NCBI GenBank assembly: GCA_042088875.1
Contig: JBELLF010000052.1
Location: forward strand, 1-5,320
Length of the DNA stretch: 5,320 nucleotides
DNA from: Marisimplicoccus framensis_A
GTDB taxonomy: Bacteria; Bacteroidota; Bacteroidia; Flavobacteriales; Flavobacteriaceae
Direction of reading: 5' to 3'
Part shown: one piece after another, positions 1 to 5,320 of the stretch
Layout of the letters: every line of letters begins with the position of its first letter
How positions within the stretch are numbered: position 1 is the stretch's first letter
Position numbers and translations under genes: made by a program
The notes under the pieces: generated by a model
Database searches by the model: none
What the model was told of the DNA's origin: nothing
Seen by the model: only the letters and a program-made list of their open reading frames with translations

Positions 1-1046
1 AATCTAAAAATTTTACTGAATTCTATAATAATTTAAAGATGAAGCAAATTCCAGGATTCAATATTGGATACGCTGATAGATATGATACGATATTCTATAT
101 ATCTAATGGAATAATTCCTAAAAGAGCTGAAGGCTACAATTGGAAAGGTATTGTTCCTGGAGATACAAAAAAAACTCTTTGGACTGAATATTATGATATA
201 GAGGATCTTCCGCAAGTTATACAACCAAAAGCTGGTTTTATATATGATGCAAACCACTCTCCCTTTAAATCAACATCAGCAGAAGAAAATCCTAAAGAAG
301 AAAATTATAGTAATAGAATGGGATACGAGACATATGACAACAATAGATCCACAAGATTAATTGAATTAATTGAGAGCTATGATAAAGTTTCATACAAAGA
401 TTTTAAGGATATTAAATACGATAATTCATTTCCATCAAAGTTTAACTATAATTTCATGGACATAAGTATAATTGAGACACTAAAAATTGATCCTGATAAT
501 GATTTATTTGAAATGTTAGATATAATTCAAAAATGGGATAGAAAGACAGATATAGATTCTCATGGTGCTGGAATTTATGGTGTTCTATATTATCAACTTG
601 TTTGGAGATATAGAAATGAGATACAAAATAATAATAATACTGTAAGCAAAGAGACGCTTTTATCTGCGCTAGCAGATACTAAAGCATATTTAATTGATAA
701 TTTTGGGTCAATTGATATAACTCTTGGAGACTTCCAAAAACTAGTTAGAGGGGATAAAGAGATTCCTATATGGGGACTTCCCGATGTTATAACAGCTATG
801 TCATCAAGACCATATAAAGATGGTATGCATAAGGTTACCCAAGGTGAATCGTATATTGGAATTGTCAGGTTTAATGAAAAGGGTCCAGTTCTGGAAAGTA
901 TTATTTCTTATGGAAATTCTGACAATCCTGACTCAGATCATTATACTGATCAAATGGATTTATATTCTAAATTTAAAACTAAGAAAATGACATTTGATAA
1001 ACAGCAAATTTACAAAGAGGCTAAAAGAATTTACAACCCTAATTAA
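1..1046 (+). CDS. Penicillin acylase family protein (peptidase S45, aculeacin/AHL-acylase-like), C-terminal part, 5' end off the window
   Basis: This is the C-terminal half of an N-terminal-nucleophile hydrolase of the penicillin acylase family, which cleaves amide bonds of acylated substrates and is normally exported and self-processed into two chains. The frame is open from base 3 through the first ATG (position 39), and the family motif FNIGYADR follows only a few residues later, so that ATG is internal and the gene starts upstream. Visible beta-chain landmarks are GYADRYDTIFY, then PKRAEGYNW and VPGDT, then LPQVIQPKAGFIYDANHSPF. The Asn of ANHSPF (codon 252-254) aligns with the oxyanion-hole Asn of penicillin G acylase as I recall it. 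Further on are GDFQKLVRGDKEIPIWGLPDV, GESYIGIVRF and SDHYTDQMDLY, the C-terminal pattern of aculeacin A acylase and acyl-homoserine-lactone acylases. The catalytic N-terminal Ser and the signal peptide lie outside the window. About 347 residues are visible of an expected 700-800. The family is secure; the substrate is unknown. Confidence 0.88.
   Translation, partial: SKNFTEFYNNLKMKQIPGFNIGYADRYDTIFYISNGIIPKRAEGYNWKGIVPGDTKKTLWTEYYDIEDLPQVIQPKAGFIYDANHSPFKSTSAEENPKEENYSNRMGYETYDNNRSTRLIELIESYDKVSYKDFKDIKYDNSFPSKFNYNFMDISIIETLKIDPDNDLFEMLDIIQKWDRKTDIDSHGAGIYGVLYYQLVWRYRNEIQNNNNTVSKETLLSALADTKAYLIDNFGSIDITLGDFQKLVRGDKEIPIWGLPDVITAMSSRPYKDGMHKVTQGESYIGIVRFNEKGPVLESIISYGNSDNPDSDHYTDQMDLYSKFKTKKMTFDKQQIYKEAKRIYNPN
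1043..1046. other. Convergent stop codons overlapping in a TTAA palindrome
   Basis: The plus-strand acylase stops with TAA at 1044-1046 and bshA stops on the minus strand with TAA at 1045-1043. The two genes therefore share the palindrome TTAA and leave no intergenic space. Any transcription terminator for either gene has to lie inside the coding sequence of the other. I see no GC-rich hairpin followed by a T run on either side. Confidence 0.9.
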
Positions 1047-2170
1047 GACTTACTTATAGCTTTTTTGTAAATATCTTCATACAAAGGGATTATTTTTTTG
1101 ATATCGTATTTTTTAGCATTATCAAAAGCCTGAGACTTAAATTTCTTTTTTAAATTTTCATTAGATAGAATTTCTATGGCATTATTTGACATAGAATCTA
1201 TATCACCAACATCACTTGTGAAGCCTGAGTTACCATTTATGTTTAACTCTTTCAGACCTCCAACATTAGAGGAAATTACAGGAACTTTTAGGGCCATAGC
1301 TTCAAGAGCAGCAAGACCAAAACTCTCTTTTTCAGAAGGGAGCAAAAACAAATCTGATGAACATAGAATTTCATCAACTTCATTTGTCTTACCAAGAAAA
1401 ATAACTTTATTTTTTAAATCATTTTTTCTTAAAAATTCTTTAGCTTTTTTCTTGTCAGGACCATCACCCACCATGATAAGCTTAGAGTTTATTTTTTGTG
1501 AAATTTTATCAAAAATTTTAAGCACATCAATAATTCTTTTTAATGGTCTAAAATTACTTATATGAACAATGATTTGTTCATCTCCATGAGCTATCATATT
1601 TCTTTCACAGAGATTATGTTTCTTGTCATATTTATCTATATCAATGAAGTTAGGAATTACTTCAATATCTCGTTCAATCTCAAAAAACTCTCTAGTATCA
1701 TCTCTTAAACTATTGGATACACATGTTACAATGTCAGATTTATTAATACTAAAAGTTACCGCAGGTTTATAAAATGGGTGATTACCTACGAGAGTTATAT
1801 CTGTTCCATGAAGAGTTGTAATTATGGGAATATTATACCCATTTACATCAAGTATCTTTTTTGCCATATAAGCTGCATAAGCATGAGGTATTGCATAATG
1901 AACATGAAGAACATCAATCTTATGCTTAGAGATAACATCATATAATTTACTTGAGAGAGCTAATTCATATGGTTCATATTTAAAAAGTGGATAATCAGGG
2001 ACATTTACTTCATGATAATGAAGATTTCTTGATAAAGCATCTAATCTTACAGGTTGACTGTATGTAATAAAATGTATTTCATGTCCTTTTTTTGATAATT
2101 CAATCCCAAGCTCGGTAGCAACTACTCCTGAACCACCAAAAGTAGGATAACATACTATTCCTATTTTCAT
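1043..2170 (-). CDS. bshA: N-acetyl-alpha-D-glucosaminyl L-malate synthase BshA (bacillithiol biosynthesis)
   Basis: BshA is a cytoplasmic GT-B glycosyltransferase (family GT4) that joins GlcNAc from UDP-GlcNAc to L-malate, the first step of bacillithiol synthesis. The later enzymes BshB and BshC are not in this window. The 375-residue protein is full length for the family. The N-terminal domain carries GIVCYPTFGGSGVVATELG (residues 4-22), the BshA form of the nucleotide-sugar loop, then HVHYAIPHAYAAY (89-101) and TLHGTDITLVG (119-129), all diagnostic of BshA rather than a generic GT4 enzyme. The C-terminal domain has SNFRPLKR (205-212), with the Arg and Lys expected to bind the UDP pyrophosphate, then VGDGP (234-238) and the E-x7-E motif from E282 to E290 (ESFGLAALE). 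The ATG at 2170 overlaps the upstream stop as ATGA, which supports translational coupling. The region before the start is A-rich with no GGAGG. It is probably co-transcribed with the two genes upstream. Confidence 0.93.
   Translation of the reverse strand: MKIGIVCYPTFGGSGVVATELGIELSKKGHEIHFITYSQPVRLDALSRNLHYHEVNVPDYPLFKYEPYELALSSKLYDVISKHKIDVLHVHYAIPHAYAAYMAKKILDVNGYNIPIITTLHGTDITLVGNHPFYKPAVTFSINKSDIVTCVSNSLRDDTREFFEIERDIEVIPNFIDIDKYDKKHNLCERNMIAHGDEQIIVHISNFRPLKRIIDVLKIFDKISQKINSKLIMVGDGPDKKKAKEFLRKNDLKNKVIFLGKTNEVDEILCSSDLFLLPSEKESFGLAALEAMALKVPVISSNVGGLKELNINGNSGFTSDVGDIDSMSNNAIEILSNENLKKKFKSQAFDNAKKYDIKKIIPLYEDIYKKAISKS
2167..2170 (-). other. ATGA start-stop overlap coupling the fusion hydrolase to bshA
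   Basis: On the minus strand the bshA ATG (2170-2168) overlaps the TGA stop of the upstream fusion hydrolase (2169-2167) in the four-base string ATGA. This arrangement usually means that ribosomes ending the first gene restart on the second, so the two proteins are expected to be made from one message. Confidence 0.9.
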
Positions 2171-5049
2171 TCTTTATTAAATATAGATTTATAAACTATC
2201 TCCTGAGATCTAGTTCTAATATTACTTTTTTGAAGTAATGTATTATCTCTAGTTGGAAAAGTTCTATTTGAAAGAAATACAAAAATTATTTCTTCATCTG
2301 GGTCAGCCCAAGCCATTGAACCTGTATAACCATAGTGACCAAAACTATTCATTGAAACTTGACCAAAAGTTGAGCCATGATTACCCTCAATTTGAGGTTT
2401 ATCAAACCCCACCCCACTTCTATTGTCATACGCACAGTAGTAGCATTTATTAAACACATCAAATGACTCTGAATTAAAAAGTCTTTGGTTATTGTAAGAA
2501 CCTCCTTGAATCATAGCCTGAAGTATAATAGCAACTTCATAGGAATTAGAGAATAATCCAGCATGTCCAGATACACCTCCCAGCATTGCTGCACCCTCAT
2601 CATGAACATAACCATGTAGTTTTGAATATCTAAAAAAATCATCTTCTTCAGAGGGAACAATCTGATCTAAACTTATTTTTTTATATGGATTAAACATTGT
2701 CCTTTCAAGTTTAAGCTTATTAAAAATTCTTTCCTCTGCTAATATATCAAGTGGTTTACTATATATGTCTTCGAACCAAAATTTTAAAAAATAAAAAGGA
2801 AGGTCCGAGTATTTAAATTCAAGTTTTTCAATCAATTCACTATCTACAATTGATTTAAATATTTTTTCCTCATAATTTCTTTTTAGATATAGATTTTCCG
2901 TAACAGGTGTTGAAAATGATGATCTTGAATTTGTTTTGTAAAATCTTGTCTTAGGTTTTTCTCTACTATTTAAAGTCTCTTCATAAAATGGAATCCAAGG
3001 TTTTAGCCTAGCATAGTGAGATAACATTTCTTTTAATGTAATTTCACCTTTATCAGCAAGTTTTTTATTTGGAAAAAGTTGCTTTAACTTTGTATTTAAA
3101 GAAAGGCTTCCAGCTTCATATTCTTGAATAACTAATGGCATAGTAGCAAGAATCTTAGTAATTGATGACAAGTCAAATACATGTTTATTCTCAAGTTTAT
3201 TTAATTTTTTATAAGTATGGTATCCAAAACTTTTATTGTATACAATTTTACCTTTTTTTGAGACTAACATCTGTATTCCTGGAGCCATCATTGAGTCTAT
3301 AGCAGATATAGCAATTGAATCTAGATATGAAAGTTTTTTGTGATCAAAACCTTCATAAACAGGCCTTGAGTATCCAAGAGTATTATTCTTATCAATAGAT
3401 ATACCATGATTTACTGGATAAAAATTATTAGAGACAGGTAATTTTCCTTTAAAAGTCCTTATACCTGTCAATAAATCAGCCATGATTTCTTGAGAGATCA
3501 TATTATTTTGATAACCCACAATAATTGAATTGAAACTATCAATTTTTTCAAAAGAATTCAAACTATATGGATTAAGGAATAAACTTAATATTACATTATT
3601 GTTCTCCCCTATTTTTTCAATAATTTTAGATATATTTTTGGGTATTATGTTTGAAGAATATGGGCTAGAACTTGATCCATGATAAGAGATTATTATACCA
3701 TCATATTTTGTTTTTTCAAAGAGAGGATCATAATCTTTTGAATTAAAGGAATCAACATCAACATATTTTTTTAGTTTATTAGAGAGATAGCTTGATTCAT
3801 TTCCAAATGAAATATGTAAATATTTTTTATCTTTCAAAAGAGGAAGAGACCTGGAGTTGTTTTTTACTAATGTTATTGCAGACTCCATTGCTCTTGAATA
3901 CAAGAGGGTGTCTTTTGGCGTATTAACTCTCTCAAGAATATTTTCAGTAGAAATCTTTATTCTGTTATCTAAATTAGATTTAGCTTTTAGGGATAAGATT
4001 TTTTTTACTGATTCAGATAATTTACCCATCGGGATCTTTCCGCTTTTTAGGTTTTCAGCAATTATATTGATACCCTTTGTAACATCTGTAGACATCAAAA
4101 TAATATCATTTCCAACCTCAAAAGCCCTCAGGTCAACATTAATGGTAGGATCTTGAAGAACACCTTTCATGTCAAGTGCATCTGTTACTGTTATACCGCT
4201 AAACTTATATTCTTGTCTTAAAAGATTACTTATTGTTTTTTTTGATAATGAAGAGGGATATTTTTTATCTAGAGATGGAACACTAAGGTGAGCTGTCATA
4301 ACAGACTCTACAACACCATCATCAATTAGTTTCCTAAAAGGATATAACTCAACTTCATTAAGTCTTTTCATACTTCCGTTAATAACAGGAAGTGTTTTGT
4401 GAGAATCTTTGTCAGTATCGCCATGACCAGGGAAATGTTTGACTGATGTAAAAACACCTGCCTCTTTATGACCATTTATGTATGCTTTTGCCTTTTGATA
4501 TACATTCTCGGGATCTTCACCAAAAGATCTATTTCCAATTATTGGATTTTTTGAATTATTATTAACATCAACAGATGGAGAAAAATTATAGTTAATTCCA
4601 AGAGCCTTATTTTGCTCCGCCATTCTCTTTGATATATTTTTAACTAGATTATTGTCTTGAATAGCTCCAAGTGTCATGTTCCAAGGATGTGGAAAAACAT
4701 CAGACAATCTTTGTGATGGCCCCCATTCAGCATCCATAGCAACTAATAAAGGTGTTTTTGAAATTGCTTGAAACTTATTTAGCCATTCAATGTGAGATTT
4801 TGTTGTACCAATTGAAAATATTAAACCACCTATTTTATTTACTTCAACTAGTTTTTTTATTTCTTCAAAATCTGACTGCTCTGGTGATACCCAATTAATA
4901 AATAATTGTGCAATTTTTTCTTCTAATGAAAGAGAATTATAAATACTATCTACCCAATGTTTCTTTTTATTGTTTAACTCTGAATAAATATCCTGTGAAT
5001 AAATTAACGACGTATTAAATAAAATTATAAATAGAAGAAGTTTTTTCAT
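2167..5049 (-). CDS. Exported NagZ-AmiE-like fusion: GH3 beta-N-acetylhexosaminidase plus beta-lactamase-fold serine hydrolase
   Basis: This 960-residue exported protein appears to join two enzymes of muropeptide breakdown. After a signal peptide (residues 1-18), a GH3 barrel spans about 35-360. It has GNRSFGEDP (172-180), KHFPGHGDT (204-212) followed by DSH, whose H217 is the NagZ-type general acid/base, and ITVTDALDM, with D290 the likely nucleophile. This is the signature of beta-N-acetylhexosaminidases. A GH3 C-terminal alpha/beta domain follows (about 385-545). The last third (about 570-960) is a class C beta-lactamase-fold serine hydrolase with S-x-x-K at S629-K632, YSD at 747-749 in the YxN position, and HYGYTGS at 905-911 in the KTG position. 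In Bacillus subtilis, NagZ and the serine hydrolase AmiE are adjacent secreted proteins that remove GlcNAc and then cleave the MurNAc-peptide bond; the same pairing here is inference. I chose the ATG at 5049, 2 bases after the preceding stop, over an in-frame TTG at 5073 that would overlap that gene and put eight residues before the signal peptide. Confidence 0.9.
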   Translation of the reverse strand: MKKLLLFIILFNTSLIYSQDIYSELNNKKKHWVDSIYNSLSLEEKIAQLFINWVSPEQSDFEEIKKLVEVNKIGGLIFSIGTTKSHIEWLNKFQAISKTPLLVAMDAEWGPSQRLSDVFPHPWNMTLGAIQDNNLVKNISKRMAEQNKALGINYNFSPSVDVNNNSKNPIIGNRSFGEDPENVYQKAKAYINGHKEAGVFTSVKHFPGHGDTDKDSHKTLPVINGSMKRLNEVELYPFRKLIDDGVVESVMTAHLSVPSLDKKYPSSLSKKTISNLLRQEYKFSGITVTDALDMKGVLQDPTINVDLRAFEVGNDIILMSTDVTKGINIIAENLKSGKIPMGKLSESVKKILSLKAKSNLDNRIKISTENILERVNTPKDTLLYSRAMESAITLVKNNSRSLPLLKDKKYLHISFGNESSYLSNKLKKYVDVDSFNSKDYDPLFEKTKYDGIIISYHGSSSSPYSSNIIPKNISKIIEKIGENNNVILSLFLNPYSLNSFEKIDSFNSIIVGYQNNMISQEIMADLLTGIRTFKGKLPVSNNFYPVNHGISIDKNNTLGYSRPVYEGFDHKKLSYLDSIAISAIDSMMAPGIQMLVSKKGKIVYNKSFGYHTYKKLNKLENKHVFDLSSITKILATMPLVIQEYEAGSLSLNTKLKQLFPNKKLADKGEITLKEMLSHYARLKPWIPFYEETLNSREKPKTRFYKTNSRSSFSTPVTENLYLKRNYEEKIFKSIVDSELIEKLEFKYSDLPFYFLKFWFEDIYSKPLDILAEERIFNKLKLERTMFNPYKKISLDQIVPSEEDDFFRYSKLHGYVHDEGAAMLGGVSGHAGLFSNSYEVAIILQAMIQGGSYNNQRLFNSESFDVFNKCYYCAYDNRSGVGFDKPQIEGNHGSTFGQVSMNSFGHYGYTGSMAWADPDEEIIFVFLSNRTFPTRDNTLLQKSNIRTRSQEIVYKSIFNKE
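4996..5049 (-). other. Signal peptide of the fusion hydrolase
   Basis: The first 18 residues read as a short Lys-Lys N-region, a hydrophobic core (LLLFIILFNTSLI) and a cleavage region ending Y-S before Q19. Maturation just before Gln is common in Bacteroidota. There is no lipobox cysteine, so a soluble periplasmic or secreted enzyme is expected rather than a lipoprotein. The exact cleavage point is inferred. Confidence 0.75.
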
Positions 5050-5051
5050 TT

Positions 5052-5320
5052 TCAAATAAATTTTGACAACCAAGAAGAACTTAACTTGATTTCAAAATTA
5101 TTTAAAAGTTCTTTCTTAGTACTAGCTGTCAAATTGAATATAACTGTTTCTGGTGAAAAAGATCCATTTTTTAAATTGTTTTTTAAATCTTTTAGAGTAG
5201 TTGATTTAATTAACGAACCCATTTTATAATTAACTATAAGTCTGTCTAATAAATTCTTGTTTATCGTATTGGAAATATCTTTTAATAACTGAAGTGAGTA
5301 GTCAATTGAACATCCTCCAA
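5052..5320 (-). CDS. Small conserved Bacteroidota protein with GCSID motif (often labelled 'ABC transporter ATPase'), C-terminal 88 residues; 5' end off the window
   Basis: One minus-strand frame stays open from the right edge (first full codon 5318-5316) to a TGA at 5054-5052, while the other two frames stop within about 40 bases. The 88 residues begin GGCSIDYSLQLL, continue through LLDRLIVNYKMGS and FSPETVIFNL, and end SSWLSKFI. From memory this matches the second half of a roughly 150-160 residue family widespread in Flavobacteriia, with a GCSID motif, an LLD...V.(Y/F)K.G segment, a T(I/V)(I/V)FN segment and a C-terminal SW..(R/K)F. Genomes often call it 'ABC transporter ATPase', but this fragment shows no ABC signature or Walker B motif and the whole protein is too small for such a domain, so its function is unknown. 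The gene ends 2 bases before the fusion hydrolase start and is probably the visible head of that operon. About 70 N-terminal residues should lie beyond the edge. Confidence 0.72.
   Translation of the reverse strand, partial: GGCSIDYSLQLLKDISNTINKNLLDRLIVNYKMGSLIKSTTLKDLKNNLKNGSFSPETVIFNLTASTKKELLNNFEIKLSSSWLSKFI

Noticed and set aside
33..257. Open frame of 74 codons on the minus strand opposite the acylase
   Set aside because: It lies wholly inside the well-supported acylase coding region, has low-complexity Ile/Tyr/Ser/Phe content typical of antisense AT-rich frames, and shows no recognisable motif.
1064..1085. Inverted repeat TTTGTA ... TACAAA near the gene ends, considered as a terminator
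   Set aside because: The stem is only six pairs, almost all A-T, with a 10-base loop and no following T run in the right place. It lies within bshA codons and is expected by chance in such AT-rich DNA.
1176..1565. Open frame of 129 codons on the plus strand opposite bshA
   Set aside because: It is antisense to the conserved C-terminal glycosyltransferase domain, and its Ser/Leu/Phe/Ile-rich translation matches no family I know.
2253..2453. Open frame of 66 codons on the plus strand opposite the serine hydrolase domain
   Set aside because: It is antisense to the conserved HYGYTGS and CxxC region, with no motif and no sign of independent start signals.
3857..4156. Open frame of 99 codons on the plus strand opposite the GH3 domain
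   Set aside because: Its hydrophobic translation looks membrane-like only because it is the complement of an AT-rich coding region; the minus-strand GH3 frame is clearly the real one.
5093..5100. TAATTTTG on the minus strand, matching the Bacteroidota -7 promoter pattern TAnnTTTG upstream of the fusion hydrolase
   Set aside because: The nearest upstream TTG is about 29 bases away rather than near 20, the match lies inside the upstream coding region, and such strings are frequent by chance at this base composition.

Overview
The window is about 5.3 kb of dense, very AT-rich DNA (roughly 30% G+C by eye, not counted). It most likely comes from a bacterium of the phylum Bacteroidota, probably a marine-type member of the Flavobacteriia. 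Three things point there: a bacillithiol-type glycosyltransferase (BshA), a secreted protein that fuses a family 3 glycoside hydrolase to a serine hydrolase, with a signal peptide ending in ...YSQ as is common in this phylum, and A-rich start regions without a Shine-Dalgarno sequence. The organism is an inference from protein character, not from a marker gene.

Layout: (1) Positions 1-1046, plus strand, hold the C-terminal half of a penicillin acylase / aculeacin acylase family protein whose beginning lies off the left edge. (2) Positions 1043-2170, minus strand, hold bshA. (3) Positions 2167-5049, minus strand, hold a 960-residue exported fusion of a NagZ-like beta-N-acetylhexosaminidase and an AmiE-like, beta-lactamase-fold serine hydrolase. 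(4) Positions 5052-5320, minus strand, hold the last 88 residues of a small conserved protein that I match from memory to a Bacteroidota family often labelled 'ABC transporter ATPase', a label this fragment does nothing to support.

Genes 4, 3 and 2 read in that order on the minus strand and look like one transcription unit: 2 bases separate gene 4 from gene 3, and genes 3 and 2 overlap by ATGA. The likely theme is amino sugars. The fusion protein would release GlcNAc, and perhaps strip peptide from muropeptides, outside the cytoplasm. BshA consumes UDP-GlcNAc to begin bacillithiol synthesis. The acylase runs towards them and meets bshA tail to tail, with the two stop codons sharing a TTAA palindrome.

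There is no intergenic stretch longer than 2 bases, and I found no RNA gene, mobile element, CRISPR array, convincing promoter or convincing terminator. Nothing here amounts to a clearly undescribed system. The best leads are the two-enzyme fusion, its tight coupling to bshA, and the small GCSID protein of unknown function at the head of the visible operon.
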